From contig NZ_JANLNM010000001.1 of the NCBI RefSeq assembly GCF_024701975.1, positions 1,116,001 to 1,180,000 on the forward strand: a DNA stretch of 64,000 nt, read 5' to 3'. Position 1 is the first letter of the stretch; every line of letters begins with the position of its first letter. The stretch comes from Variovorax sp. ZS18.2.2 (GTDB lineage: Bacteria; Pseudomonadota; Gammaproteobacteria; Burkholderiales; Burkholderiaceae_C). Shown here piece by piece: positions 1 through 11,155 of this stretch. A model generated the notes under the pieces. The model made no database searches and had not been told where the DNA came from. It saw nothing but the letters and a program-made list of their open reading frames with translations. Made by a program: the position numbers and the translations under genes.

Positions 1-381
1 AAGCACAACCAGGTGCTGCACGACCAGGTGATCGTGCTGCGCGTGCTGGCCTGCGACACGCCGCGCGTCGATGCCCGCATCCGCATCGAGGCGGAGCAGT
101 TGATGGAAGGCATCTGGGTGGTCACCGCGCGCCACGGCTTCATGGAACAGCCCGACGTGCCCGAGTTCATCCGCATCCTGGCCTACCAGAAGACCCTGGC
201 GATCGATTCGATGAAGACCTCGTATTTCGTCTCGCGCGCCTCGGTGGGCGAGGAGAACCTGCCGGGCATGAACCCGGTGCGGCGCGTGCTGTTCGGCTGG
301 CTGCAGCGCAATGCGGGGCGGGCGTCGGATTACTTCGAACTGCCCGACAACCGGCTCGTGGAGATGGGCCAGCGGACCTGA
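1..381 (+). CDS. kup: Kup-type potassium transporter, C-terminal fragment
   Basis: The reading frame is open from the first base, so the gene starts before the window; 126 residues remain. The text reads like the cytoplasmic C-terminal domain of KUP/HAK proton-coupled K+ symporters: 'VVTARHGFMEQPDVPEFI' and a final 'YFELPDNRLVEMG', which is the usual Kup end. No membrane segment is expected in this part. There is no gene between its stop and the RND operon, and the 116-bp gap carries that operon's control region. Identification is from memory of the family; the upstream transmembrane portion cannot be seen. Confidence 0.85.
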   Translation, partial: KHNQVLHDQVIVLRVLACDTPRVDARIRIEAEQLMEGIWVVTARHGFMEQPDVPEFIRILAYQKTLAIDSMKTSYFVSRASVGEENLPGMNPVRRVLFGWLQRNAGRASDYFELPDNRLVEMGQRT

Positions 382-403
382 GAGGCTGAAAGTACCTGTC
401 AAC

Positions 404-417
404 TGACCCGCGGGTCA
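404..417. promoter_or_regulatory. Operator-like palindrome 1 of the RND efflux promoter
   Basis: TGACCCGCGGGTCA is a perfect 14-bp palindrome. It is nested in longer arms, TGTCAA at 397-402 and TTGACA at 418-423, which are also reverse complements. The right arm is itself the -35 hexamer of the predicted promoter, so a bound protein would block RNA polymerase. TetR-family repressors commonly bind such sites at RND pumps; the regulator is not encoded nearby. Confidence 0.6.
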
Positions 418-446
418 TTGACAGTATTTAACGTTTACCCTAGATT
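418..446 (+). promoter_or_regulatory. Predicted sigma70 promoter of the RND efflux operon
   Basis: TTGACA (418-423), a 17-bp spacer, then TAGATT (441-446). The -35 is a perfect match and the -10 matches 4 of 6. The start of transcription would fall near 453, inside the second operator-like site, about 45 bases before the adaptor start codon. Confidence 0.6.
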
Positions 447-448
447 AC

Positions 449-462
449 TAACCAGTGGGTCA
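449..462. promoter_or_regulatory. Operator-like palindrome 2 of the RND efflux promoter
   Basis: TAACCAGTGGGTCA is an imperfect palindrome that shares the half-site GGGTCATT (457-464) with the first site (412-419). The two site centres are 45 bp apart and bracket the -10 region, which suggests two dimers repressing one promoter. Confidence 0.45.
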
Positions 463-497
463 TTAAAGGCCCGGGTTTGTCCTTTCTTGGGTGTCTC

Positions 498-1688
498 ATG
501 ACCGCCTCCACCGCTTTTCCCCGTGTGCGCAGCGCCTTGTGGCTGCTGATTCCGTCCCTCATCCTGGCCGGCTGTTCGCCCAAGCCGGCCGCCGAGGAGC
601 CCGTGCGAGCGGTGAAACTGGTGACCGTCGGCACCAGCGACTTCGACGCCCAGCCCGAGTTCTCGGCCGAGGTCCGGGCCCGCGTCGAATCGCGCCTGGG
701 GTTCCGCGTGGCGGGCAAGATCACCAAGCGCCAGGCCGATCTTGGCCAGCATGTGCAGGCCGGCCAGGTGCTCGCCCAGCTCGATCCGCAGGACTACAGG
801 TTGGCCGCCGAAGCCGCCCGCGCCCAGCAGGCCGCCGCGCTCACCAACCGCGACCTGGCCGCCGCCGACCTGAAGCGCTACCGCGAACTGCGCGAGCAGA
901 ACTTCATCAGCGGCGCCGAACTGGAGCGCCGCGAAACCACCTGGAAAGCCGCCCAGGCGCAGCTCGAACAAGCGCAGGCCCAGCTCTCTTCGCAAGGCAA
1001 CCAGGCCAACTACACGACGCTCGTCGCCGACGTGGCGGGCGTCATCACCGCCATCGAGGCCGAACCCGGCCAGGTGGTGCAGGCCGGCACGCCGGTCGTG
1101 CGCATCGCGCAGGACGGCGCGCGTGACGTGGTGTTCGCGGTGCCCGAGGACCGCGCGCAATCGATCAAGCCCGGCTCGCCGGTCACGGTGCGCGGCTGGT
1201 CCGGCGGCAATGAATTGCAGGGGCAGGTGCGCGAAGTGGCGGCCAGTGCCGACGTCGTCACGCGCACGTATTCGGTCAAGGTCGCCATCGATGCGGCCAC
1301 CTCGCCTCCGCTCGGTGCCACGGTCTACGCGCGCCCGCAGGCGCTGGCCCACAACGCCGCCGCCGTGATCAAGCTGCCGACCAGCGCGCTGCGCCAGGAA
1401 GGCAAGGGCTCGGCGGTCTGGGTGCTCGACAAGTCGACGATGACAGTGCGCTCGCAGGCGGTGCAGGTCGCCACCGCCGACGGCAACGAAGCCGTGATCG
1501 GTGGTGGGCTTTCACCGGGAATGATGGTCGTGGCCGCCGGCGTGCACGTGCTCTCGCCCGGCCAGAAGGTCACCATCTACCAGTCCAAGGAGGCGGCCGC
1601 GGCCGCCGCCAATGCGAAGGATGTCGTGCAGGCCGTCGAGCCCGTCGCCGCAACCAAGAAGGAGATCGCTGCAGGTGCCGCCAAATGA
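498..1688 (+). CDS. RND efflux periplasmic adaptor (membrane fusion lipoprotein)
   Basis: This 396-residue protein belongs to the HlyD/AcrA-type adaptor family that links an inner-membrane RND pump to an outer-membrane channel. The N-terminus has a hydrophobic stretch and a lipobox, LAGC, so it is probably a lipoprotein. Next come the first half of the lipoyl/barrel-sandwich domain ('RVESRLGFRVAGKITKR'), an Ala/Gln-rich coiled-coil hairpin, the second lipoyl half ('DVAGVITAIEAEPGQVV') and a C-terminal beta-barrel region. I chose ATG 498 because it gives a normal lipoprotein signal; an in-frame TTG at 477 would add seven residues. The stop overlaps the permease start (ATGA), so the two are translationally coupled. 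Substrate cannot be predicted. Confidence 0.85.
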   Translation: MTASTAFPRVRSALWLLIPSLILAGCSPKPAAEEPVRAVKLVTVGTSDFDAQPEFSAEVRARVESRLGFRVAGKITKRQADLGQHVQAGQVLAQLDPQDYRLAAEAARAQQAAALTNRDLAAADLKRYRELREQNFISGAELERRETTWKAAQAQLEQAQAQLSSQGNQANYTTLVADVAGVITAIEAEPGQVVQAGTPVVRIAQDGARDVVFAVPEDRAQSIKPGSPVTVRGWSGGNELQGQVREVAASADVVTRTYSVKVAIDAATSPPLGATVYARPQALAHNAAAVIKLPTSALRQEGKGSAVWVLDKSTMTVRSQAVQVATADGNEAVIGGGLSPGMMVVAAGVHVLSPGQKVTIYQSKEAAAAAANAKDVVQAVEPVAATKKEIAAGAAK

Positions 1689-4600
1689 CGGAAGGCGCAG
1701 CGAACACCCCTGCCAAGTCCACCGGCTTCAATCTCTCCAAATGGGCGCTGGACCACGCGCCGCTCACGCGCTACCTGATGGTGGTGCTGATGGTGCTGGG
1801 CGCCTTCGCGTACTTCCAGCTCGGGCAGGACGAAGACCCGCCGTTCACCTTTCGTGCGATGGTGGTGCGCACCTACTGGCCCGGCGCCACTGCGCAGCAG
1901 GTGGCCGAGCAGGTGACCGACAAGCTCGAGCGCACGCTGCAGGAGGCGCCTTACGCCGACAAGATCCGCAGCTATTCGAAGCCGGGCGAGTCGCAGATCA
2001 TTTTCCAGATCAAGGATTCCTCGAAAGCCGCGGACGTGGCCAACGTCTGGTACACGGTGCGCAAGAAGATCGGCGACATGCGAAATACGCTGCCGCCCGG
2101 CGTGCAGGGGCCGTTCTTCAATGACGATTTCGGCGATGTCTATGGCGTGATCTACGCGCTGGAGAGCGAAGGCTTCAGCTACGCCGAGCTCAAGACGCTG
2201 GCCGACGAAACCCGCCAGCAACTGCTGCGCGTGAAGGACGTGGCCAAGGTCGACCAGTTCGGCGTGCAGGACGAGAAGGTCTACGTCGAGATTTCGCAGA
2301 AGCGCCTGGCGCAGCTGGGGCTCGATTTCAATGCGGTGCTCGCGCAGCTCGGCTCGCAGAACGCGGTGGAGAGCGCCGGCACCATCCAGTCGCCGCTCGA
2401 TGTGGTGCAGGTGCGCGTGGCGGGCCAGTTCACCAGCGTCGACCAACTGCGCGACATGCCGATCCGCGGCACCTCGGGCAACCAGCTGAAGCTGGGCGAC
2501 ATCGCCGAAATCCATCGCGGGTACATCGATCCGCCGGCCGTCAAGGTGCATCACCAAGGCAAGGAAGTGATCGCGCTGGGTGTTTCCATGGCCAAGGGCG
2601 GCGACATCATCGCGCTGGGCAAGGCGCTGAAGGCGGCGACCGTGCAGATTGACCAGCGCCTGCCCATTGGCGTGAAGCTCGCGCAGGTGCAGGACCAGCC
2701 GGTGTCGGTGGCCAGTTCGGTCAATGAATTCGTCGGCGTGCTGATCGAGGCCGTGGCCATCGTGCTGGCCGTGAGCATCATCGCGCTCGGCCTGCACAAG
2801 GGCGGGCGCTTCGGCTGGTACATCGACATGCGCCCGGGGCTGGTGGTGGCGATCACCATTCCGCTGGTGCTGGCGGTGACTTTCCTCGCGATGAACTACT
2901 TCGGCATCGGGCTGCACAAGATATCGCTGGGGTCGCTGATCATCGCGCTCGGTCTCCTGGTGGACGACGCGATCATCGCGGTCGAGATGATGGTGCGGAA
3001 GATGGAAGAGGGCTACGACAAGGCCCGCGCCGCCACCTATGCCTACGACGTCACGGCCAAGCCGATGCTCACGGGCACGCTCATCACCGCCGCCGGCTTC
3101 CTGCCGATCGGCCTGGCGAAGTCGGTGACGGGCGAATACACCTTCGCGATCTTCGCGGTGACGGTGATCGCGCTGGTGCTGTCCTGGATCGTGTCGGTGT
3201 ATTTCGTGCCTTACCTCGGCACGCTGCTGCTCAAGGTGAAGCCGCACGCGGCTCCGCAGGAGTCGCCTGACCAGTCGACTCCCGACGCACCGCCGCACGA
3301 ACTCTTCGACACACCGTTCTACAACGGCTTTCGCCATGCAGTGGACTGGTGCGTGCAGCACCGGTGGCTGACCATCGGTGCGACGGTGCTGGTGTTCGCG
3401 CTCGGCATCTTCGGCATGGGCAAGGTGCAGCAGCAGTTCTTCCCCGATTCGAGCCGGCCCGAGATCATGGTGGACATCTGGTTCCCCGAGGGCACCTCGT
3501 TCGCGGCCAACGAAGAGGTGGCCAGGCGCGTCGAGCAGCGCGTGATGAAGGAAGAGGGCGTCAAGACCGTGAGCACCTGGGTCGGCTCGGGCGTGCCGCG
3601 CTTCTATCTGCCGCTGGACCAGGTGTTCCCGCAGACCAACGTGTCGCAGCTCATCGTTCTCGCCAAGGACCTGAAGGTGCGCGAGCGCCTGCGCCTGCGC
3701 TTGCCCGCGCTGCTGGCCGAGGAATTCCCCGAGGTGCGCGGCCGCGTCAAGCTGCTGCCGAACGGGCCGCCGGTGCCCTACCCGGTGCAGTTCCGCGTGA
3801 TCGGCACCGAGCCCGCGCAACTGCGCGCGCACGCCGACGAGGTGAAGGCGGTGCTGCGCGAGAACGCCAACATGCGCGGCGTGAACGACAACTGGAACGA
3901 GTCGGTGAAGGTGATCCGCCTGGAGATCGACCAGGCCAAGGCGCGCGCGCTGGGCGTGACGAGCCAGGCCATCGCGCAGGCTTCGCGCACGATGTTCAGC
4001 GGCACCAACGTGGGCCAGTACCGCGAGAACGACCTCCTGATCGACATCGTGCTGCGTCAGTCGCCCGATGAGCGGGAGGCCATCTCGGACATCGGCAACG
4101 CCTACATCCCGACAACCTCGGGCCGCTCGATCCCGCTCACGCAGATCGCAAAGCCGGTGTTCACCTGGGAGCCCGGCGTGATGTGGCGCGAGAACCGCGA
4201 CTACGCCATCACCGTGCAGGGCGACGTGTCCGAAGGCCTGCAAGGGGCGACCGTGACGGCCGAGCTGCTGCCCAAGCTGCGCCAGCTTGAAGCCGGCTGG
4301 CTCGCGGCCGGGCAGGGCGCCTACCGCATCGAAGTGGCGGGCGCGGTCGAGGAAAGCAGCAAGGGCTCGGCCTCCATCGTGGCGGGCGTGCCGATCATGC
4401 TGTTCCTGGTGTTCACGCTGCTGATGCTGCAGCTGCACAGCTTCAGCCGCTCGCTGCTGGTGTTCATCACCGGGCCGATGGGCATTGCCGGCGTGGCCGC
4501 TGCGCTGCTCCTGCTGAACCGGCCTTTCGGCTTCGTGGCGCTGCTGGGGGTGATCGCGCTGATGGGCATGATCCAGCGCAACGCGGTGATCCTGATCGAC

Positions 4601-4873
4601 CAGATCGAGAGCGACCGCGCGGCCGGCGTGCCGGCCTGGGATGCGATCGTCGAGTCGGCGGTGCGGCGTTTGCGTCCCATCGTGCTGACGGCGGCGGCGG
4701 CGGTGCTGGCGATGATTCCGCTCTCGCGCAGCGTGTTCTGGGGGCCGATGGCCGTGGCCATCATGGGCGGGCTGATCGTGGCGACGGTATTGACCCTGCT
4801 GGCATTGCCGGCAATGTACGCCGCCGCATTCCGTGTCAAGCGGGAGCCAAAAGCGGGTCCAATTAGCGTTTAA
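1685..4873 (+). CDS. RND efflux transporter permease
   Basis: 1062 residues, the usual size of the inner-membrane proton-driven RND pump. Membrane segment 1 is near residues 25-45, followed by a large periplasmic loop, a central cluster of membrane segments, a second periplasmic loop and a C-terminal cluster. The proton-relay pair is present as LVDDAIIAVE with Asp427-Asp428. In the C-terminal half, the position of the AcrB Lys940 appears to be Arg in 'GMIQRNAVILIDQI', which I believe is normal for this branch. There is no outer-membrane factor gene next to it, so it must borrow a TolC-like channel encoded elsewhere, and no local regulator gene is visible. Confidence 0.9.
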   Translation: MTEGAANTPAKSTGFNLSKWALDHAPLTRYLMVVLMVLGAFAYFQLGQDEDPPFTFRAMVVRTYWPGATAQQVAEQVTDKLERTLQEAPYADKIRSYSKPGESQIIFQIKDSSKAADVANVWYTVRKKIGDMRNTLPPGVQGPFFNDDFGDVYGVIYALESEGFSYAELKTLADETRQQLLRVKDVAKVDQFGVQDEKVYVEISQKRLAQLGLDFNAVLAQLGSQNAVESAGTIQSPLDVVQVRVAGQFTSVDQLRDMPIRGTSGNQLKLGDIAEIHRGYIDPPAVKVHHQGKEVIALGVSMAKGGDIIALGKALKAATVQIDQRLPIGVKLAQVQDQPVSVASSVNEFVGVLIEAVAIVLAVSIIALGLHKGGRFGWYIDMRPGLVVAITIPLVLAVTFLAMNYFGIGLHKISLGSLIIALGLLVDDAIIAVEMMVRKMEEGYDKARAATYAYDVTAKPMLTGTLITAAGFLPIGLAKSVTGEYTFAIFAVTVIALVLSWIVSVYFVPYLGTLLLKVKPHAAPQESPDQSTPDAPPHELFDTPFYNGFRHAVDWCVQHRWLTIGATVLVFALGIFGMGKVQQQFFPDSSRPEIMVDIWFPEGTSFAANEEVARRVEQRVMKEEGVKTVSTWVGSGVPRFYLPLDQVFPQTNVSQLIVLAKDLKVRERLRLRLPALLAEEFPEVRGRVKLLPNGPPVPYPVQFRVIGTEPAQLRAHADEVKAVLRENANMRGVNDNWNESVKVIRLEIDQAKARALGVTSQAIAQASRTMFSGTNVGQYRENDLLIDIVLRQSPDEREAISDIGNAYIPTTSGRSIPLTQIAKPVFTWEPGVMWRENRDYAITVQGDVSEGLQGATVTAELLPKLRQLEAGWLAAGQGAYRIEVAGAVEESSKGSASIVAGVPIMLFLVFTLLMLQLHSFSRSLLVFITGPMGIAGVAAALLLLNRPFGFVALLGVIALMGMIQRNAVILIDQIESDRAAGVPAWDAIVESAVRRLRPIVLTAAAAVLAMIPLSRSVFWGPMAVAIMGGLIVATVLTLLALPAMYAAAFRVKREPKAGPISV

Positions 4874-4895
4874 AATGCGCGGTTGACCGATTTCA

Positions 4896-4957
4896 GGCGG
4901 ACGGTCTTTGGGCAAGCGGGTACCCCGGTATCCGATGCACCAGGGCCGTCCGCTTTT
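4896..4957 (+). terminator. Probable terminator after the RND operon
   Basis: GCGGACGG (4897-4904) pairs with CCGTCCGC (4946-4953), and the stem is followed by TTTT. The 41-nt loop can form its own inner hairpin. It lies between the permease stop and tRNA-Leu. The long loop makes it weaker than a textbook terminator. Confidence 0.45.
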
Positions 4958-4981
4958 GCATTCACCTGAAAAATGGCAATA

Positions 4982-5068
4982 GCGCGGGTGGCGAAATTGG
5001 TAGACGCACCAGGTTTAGGTCCTGACGTTCGCAAGAACGTGCCGGTTCGAGTCCGGCCCCGCGCACCA
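4982..5068 (+). tRNA. tRNA-Leu (anticodon TAG)
   Basis: A cloverleaf can be drawn: acceptor arms GCGCGGG and CCCGCGC, discriminator A, encoded CCA (5066-5068), D-arm with AAATTGGTAGA, anticodon loop TTTAGGT giving TAG, a long class II variable arm and T-loop GGTTCGAGTCC. The trigger factor gene starts 26 bases after the CCA with no terminator between, so the two are probably on one transcript. Confidence 0.95.
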
Positions 5069-5094
5069 GCCACACCCCTCACAAGGAAGACACC

Positions 5095-6414
5095 ATGACC
5101 GTGACCGTTGAAACTCTCGAGAAGCTCGAACGCAAGATCACGCTGACCCTGCCGGTCGGCACCATCCAGAACGAAGTCGATTCGCGCCTCAAGAAGCTCG
5201 CGCGCACCGTCAAGATGGATGGCTTTCGCCCCGGCAAGGTGCCGATGAATGTCGTGGCCCAGCGCTATGGCTATTCGGTGCACTACGAAGTCATGAACGA
5301 CAAGGTCGGCGAAGCCTTCTCGCAAGCCGCCAACGAAGCCAAGCTGCGCGTGGCCGGCCAGCCCCGCATCACCGAGAAGGAAGAGTCGCCCGAGGGCGAA
5401 CTGGCCTTCGACGCGGTGTTCGAAGTGTTCCCCGAAGTCAAGATCAACGACCTGTCCGGCGCTGAAGTCGAGAAGCTCTCGGCCGAAGTGGGCGACGACG
5501 CGATCGACAAGACGCTCGACATCCTGCGCAAGCAACGCCGCACCTTCGCCCAGCGCGCGCAAGACGCCGTCGCGCAAGACGACGACCGCGTGACCGTCGA
5601 CTTCGAAGGCAAGATCGACGGCGAGCCCTTCCAGGGCGGCAAGGCCGAAGACTTCCAGTTCGTGGTCGGCGAAGGCCAGATGCTCAAGGAATTCGAAGAC
5701 GCCGTGCGCGGCATGAAGTCCGGCGACAGCCGCACCTTCCCGCTGTCGTTCCCGGCCGACTATCACGGCAAGGACGTGGCCGGCAAGCAAGCCGACTTCA
5801 TGGTCACCGTGAAGAAGATCGAAGCCTCGCACCTGCCTGAAGTCAACGAGCAACTCGCCAAGTCGCTCGGCATTGCTGAAGCCACCGTCGAAGGCCTGCG
5901 CGCCGACATCAAGCGCAACCTCGAGCGCGAAGTGAAGTTTCGCCTCTTGGCCCGCAACAAGAACGCCGTGATGGACGCGCTGGTTGCCAACGCCGAACTC
6001 GACCTGCCCAACGCCAGCGTGCAGTCCGAAGTCAGCCGCATGATCGAAGGCGCCCGCGCCGAGCTCAAGCAGCGCGGCATCAAGGACGCCGACAAGGCAC
6101 CGATTCCCGATGAAGTGTTCCGTCCGCAAGCCGAGCGCCGCGTGCGCCTGGGCCTCGTGGTCGCCGAGCTGGTGCGTGCCAACAACCTGCAGGCTAAGCC
6201 CGAGCAGATCAAGGCCCACATCGACGAACTGGCCGCCAGCTACGAAAAGCCGGCCGACGTGGTGCGCTGGTACTTCAGCGACAACAACCGCCTGGCCGAA
6301 GTCGAAGCCGTCGTCATCGAGAACAACGTGACCGATTTCGTGCTCGCCAAGGCCAAGGTCGCCGAGAAGTCGGTGTCGTTCGACGAACTGATGGCGCAGC
6401 AGCAGCAAGGTTGA
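5095..6414 (+). CDS. tig: Trigger factor, ribosome-associated chaperone and prolyl isomerase
   Basis: 439 residues, the normal length. The ribosome-docking signature GFRPGKVP sits at about residues 43-50 in the N-terminal tail domain. The FKBP-like isomerase domain follows at roughly 155-245 ('RVTVDFEGKIDGEPFQGG', 'GMKSGDSRTFPLSFP'), and the remainder forms the helical C-terminal substrate-holding arms, ending in the Gln-rich AQQQQG. A ribosome site AAGGAAG precedes the ATG. It binds at the ribosomal exit tunnel and hands nascent chains onward. The order tig-clpP-clpX-lon is the classic bacterial protein quality-control cluster. Confidence 0.97.
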   Translation: MTVTVETLEKLERKITLTLPVGTIQNEVDSRLKKLARTVKMDGFRPGKVPMNVVAQRYGYSVHYEVMNDKVGEAFSQAANEAKLRVAGQPRITEKEESPEGELAFDAVFEVFPEVKINDLSGAEVEKLSAEVGDDAIDKTLDILRKQRRTFAQRAQDAVAQDDDRVTVDFEGKIDGEPFQGGKAEDFQFVVGEGQMLKEFEDAVRGMKSGDSRTFPLSFPADYHGKDVAGKQADFMVTVKKIEASHLPEVNEQLAKSLGIAEATVEGLRADIKRNLEREVKFRLLARNKNAVMDALVANAELDLPNASVQSEVSRMIEGARAELKQRGIKDADKAPIPDEVFRPQAERRVRLGLVVAELVRANNLQAKPEQIKAHIDELAASYEKPADVVRWYFSDNNRLAEVEAVVIENNVTDFVLAKAKVAEKSVSFDELMAQQQQG

Positions 6415-6435
6415 TCCGCTGCTGCCCGCAACGCC

Positions 6436-6471
6436 AATGGGGCTTGTGCTTTGCGGCACGAGCCCCATTTC
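6436..6471 (+). terminator. Strong hairpin terminator between tig and clpP
   Basis: AATGGGGCTTGTGC (6436-6449) pairs with GCACGAGCCCCATT (6456-6469) over 14 positions with one G-T pair, loop TTTGCG, then TTT. This would end the tRNA-Leu/tig transcript and leave clpP dependent on its own promoter or read-through. Confidence 0.7.
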
Positions 6472-6527
6472 ACTCAGGCGTACAGTTCATACACAGCGAA
6501 CGATTTCATCTTCCGGAGAGCTAATTC

Positions 6528-7136
6528 ATGATCGCAAACGAAATTCAAGGCCTCGGCATGGTCCCGATGGTCGTCGAGCAATCGGGCCGTGGCGAGCGGT
6601 CCTATGACATCTATTCGCGCCTCCTGAAGGAGCGCATCGTGTTCCTAGTGGGCGAGGTCAACGACCAGACCGCCAACCTCGTGGTGGCCCAGCTGCTGTT
6701 CCTGGAGAGCGAGAACCCGGAGAAGGACATTTCCTTCTACATCAACTCCCCGGGAGGCAGCGTGAGCGCCGGCATGTCGATCTACGACACCATGCAGTTC
6801 ATCAAGCCCGACGTGTCGACCATGTGCCTCGGCTTCGCGGCCAGCATGGGCGCCTTCCTGCTGGCGGCCGGCGAAAAGGGCAAGCGGTTCTCGCTGCCCA
6901 ACTCGAAGATCATGATCCACCAGGTGCTCGGCGGCGCACGCGGCCAGGCGACTGACATCGAGATCCATGCGCGCGACATCCTGCGCACCAAGGACCAGAT
7001 GAACCGCATCCTGGCCGAGCGCACCGGCCAGCCGCTGGAAAAGGTCAAGACCGATACCGAGCGCGACTACTTCCTCACGGCCGACGAGGCCAAGGACTAC
7101 GGTCTGGTCGACCAGGTCGTTGCCAAGCGCGGTTGA
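6528..7136 (+). CDS. clpP: ATP-dependent Clp protease proteolytic subunit ClpP
   Basis: 202 residues, typical of ClpP including a short N-terminal propeptide. The serine protease triad is visible: Ser in '[14 protein letters not shown]', His in '[13 protein letters not shown]', and Asp in the C-terminal part ('[22 protein letters not shown]'). It forms the tetradecameric chamber that degrades substrates unfolded by ClpX. Ribosome site GGAGAG lies about 7 bases before ATG. A terminator hairpin separates it from clpX, so the two partners are only partly co-transcribed. Confidence 0.97.
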   Translation: MIANEIQGLGMVPMVVEQSGRGERSYDIYSRLLKERIVFLVGEVNDQTANLVVAQLLFLESENPEKDISFYINSPGGSVSAGMSIYDTMQFIKPDVSTMCLGFAASMGAFLLAAGEKGKRFSLPNSKIMIHQVLGGARGQATDIEIHARDILRTKDQMNRILAERTGQPLEKVKTDTERDYFLTADEAKDYGLVDQVVAKRG

Positions 7137-7164
7137 AGCTGCCGGCGCCTGTGGCGCAAAAGGC

Positions 7165-7203
7165 AAAAAACGGCGTTTTCCACACGGGAAACGCCGTTTT
7201 TGT
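7165..7203 (+). terminator. Rho-independent terminator between clpP and clpX
   Basis: CGGCGTTT (7171-7178) pairs with AAACGCCG (7189-7196), extended by three inner pairs around loop ACAC and flanked by A6 on the left and T5 on the right, so it can act in both directions. It ends about 40 bases before the clpX start codon. Confidence 0.8.
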
Positions 7204-7244
7204 TTAGTTATCATTGTCCATACCCTGTCACGAGGCACCTGTCC

Positions 7245-8510
7245 ATGGCCGAAAAAAAAGGCTCTTCCAGCGAAAAAACGCTTTATTGCTCGTTCTGCGG
7301 CAAGAGCCAGCATGAGGTCAAGAAGCTGATCGCGGGCCCTTCGGTCTTCATCTGCGACGAGTGCATCGATCTCTGCAACGAAATCATCCGCGACGAACTG
7401 CCGGCCGGTGAAGAAGCGCGCGAAGCACGCAGCGACCTGCCCACGCCGCTGGAGATCAAGACCAACCTCGACAACTACGTGATCGGCCAGGAGCCGGCCA
7501 AGCGCATGCTGTCGGTGGCGGTCTACAACCACTACAAGCGCCTGCGTCACAAGGAAAAGGCCAAGGGCGACGACGTCGAGCTCAGCAAGAGCAACATCCT
7601 CTTGATCGGCCCCACGGGTTCGGGCAAGACGCTGCTCGCGCAAACGCTCGCGCGCATGCTCGACGTGCCCTTCGTGATGGCCGACGCCACCACGCTGACC
7701 GAAGCCGGCTATGTGGGCGAAGACGTCGAGAACATCATCCAGAAGCTGCTGCAGAGCTGCAACTACGAAGTCGAGCGCGCCCAGCGCGGCATCGTCTACA
7801 TCGACGAAATCGACAAGATCTCGCGCAAGTCCGACAACCCCTCGATCACGCGCGACGTGTCGGGCGAGGGCGTGCAGCAGGCCTTGCTCAAGCTCATCGA
7901 AGGCACCATGGCCAGCGTGCCGCCGCAGGGCGGGCGCAAGCACCCAAATCAAGACTTTTTGCAGATCGACACGACCAACATCCTGTTCATCTGCGGCGGC
8001 GCATTCGCCGGCCTCGAGAAGGTCATCGAAAACCGCACCGAGGCCTCGGGCATCGGCTTCGGCGCCACGGTCAAGAGCAAGGCCCAGCGCAGCATCACCG
8101 AGGTGTTCCGCGAAGTCGAACCCGAAGACCTGATCAAGTTCGGCCTGATCCCCGAACTCGTGGGCCGCATGCCCGTGGTCGCATCGCTCGCGGAACTCTC
8201 CGAGGACGCACTGGTCCAGATCCTGACCGAGCCGAAGAATGCGGTGGTCAAGCAATTCACCAAGCTCCTTCAGATGGAGGGCGTGGACCTCGAGATTCGC
8301 CCGGCGGCGCTCAAGGCGATCGCACGCAAGGCCCTGGCACGCAAGACCGGTGCACGCGGTCTGCGTTCGATCCTTGAACAGTCGTTGATCGACACCATGT
8401 TCGAATTGCCGAACGCGACCAATGTCGACAAGGTGGTGGTCGAGGAATCGACCATCGACGAAAACAAGCCACCGCTGCTCGTGTACCGCGAAGCGGCGAA
8501 GAAGGCGTAA
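7245..8510 (+). CDS. clpX: ATP-dependent Clp protease ATP-binding subunit ClpX
   Basis: 421 residues when started at ATG 7245 (MAEKKGSSS); an in-frame TTG at 7200 lies inside the terminator and is rejected. The N-terminal zinc-binding domain has Cys15, Cys18, Cys37 and Cys40. The AAA+ module has Walker A GPTGSGKT near residue 120, Walker [10 protein letters not shown], and the ClpP-docking loop IGF in '[11 protein letters not shown]'. It unfolds substrates and feeds them to ClpP. The next gene, lon, follows after 10 bases. Confidence 0.97.
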   Translation: MAEKKGSSSEKTLYCSFCGKSQHEVKKLIAGPSVFICDECIDLCNEIIRDELPAGEEAREARSDLPTPLEIKTNLDNYVIGQEPAKRMLSVAVYNHYKRLRHKEKAKGDDVELSKSNILLIGPTGSGKTLLAQTLARMLDVPFVMADATTLTEAGYVGEDVENIIQKLLQSCNYEVERAQRGIVYIDEIDKISRKSDNPSITRDVSGEGVQQALLKLIEGTMASVPPQGGRKHPNQDFLQIDTTNILFICGGAFAGLEKVIENRTEASGIGFGATVKSKAQRSITEVFREVEPEDLIKFGLIPELVGRMPVVASLAELSEDALVQILTEPKNAVVKQFTKLLQMEGVDLEIRPAALKAIARKALARKTGARGLRSILEQSLIDTMFELPNATNVDKVVVEESTIDENKPPLLVYREAAKKA

Positions 8511-8520
8511 AGGATTTCGC

Positions 8521-10962
<2,442 letters not shown>

Positions 10963-10972
10963 TCGTGTGAAC

Positions 10973-11002
10973 TTGCCGGGTCTCGAAAAACTGGTATATA
11001 AT
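10973..11002 (+). promoter_or_regulatory. Predicted promoter of the tRNA-Gly/Cys/Leu group
   Basis: TTGCCG (10973-10978), 18-bp spacer, and a perfect TATAAT (10997-11002). Transcription would begin about 8 bases before the mature tRNA-Gly end. It is the only clear promoter seen ahead of the three tRNA genes. Confidence 0.7.
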
Positions 11003-11016
11003 TAGAGGCTCGAAAC

Positions 11017-11092
11017 GCGGGAATAGCTCAGTTGGTAGAGCGCAACCTTGCCAAGGTTGAGGTCGAGAGTTCGAGACTCTTTTCCCGCTCCA
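11017..11092 (+). tRNA. tRNA-Gly (anticodon GCC)
   Basis: 76 nt. Acceptor arms GCGGGAA and TTCCCGC, discriminator T, encoded CCA at 11090-11092, D-arm AGCTCAGTTGGTAGAGC, anticodon loop giving GCC, and T-loop AGTTCGAGACT. A perfect -10 hexamer lies just upstream. Confidence 0.97.
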
Positions 11093-11098
11093 GTTTTG

Positions 11099-11128
11099 AA
11101 AAAGGGAAGCAAATGCTTCCCTTTTTTT
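11099..11128 (+). terminator. Hairpin with T-tract after tRNA-Gly
   Basis: GGGAAGCA (11104-11111) pairs with TGCTTCCC (11114-11121), flanked by A5 and followed by T7. This is a textbook intrinsic terminator, yet tRNA-Cys begins 27 bases later without an obvious promoter of its own. Confidence 0.75.
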
Positions 11129-11155
11129 CGCAAGTTCGTTTTCGTTTTTCTGCGT

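Noticed and set aside
1577-4915. 1112-codon open frame on the minus strand opposite the RND permease
   Set aside because: It is the mirror of a strong gene in GC-rich DNA. Its translation is His/Arg/Asp-rich low-complexity text with no fold signal.
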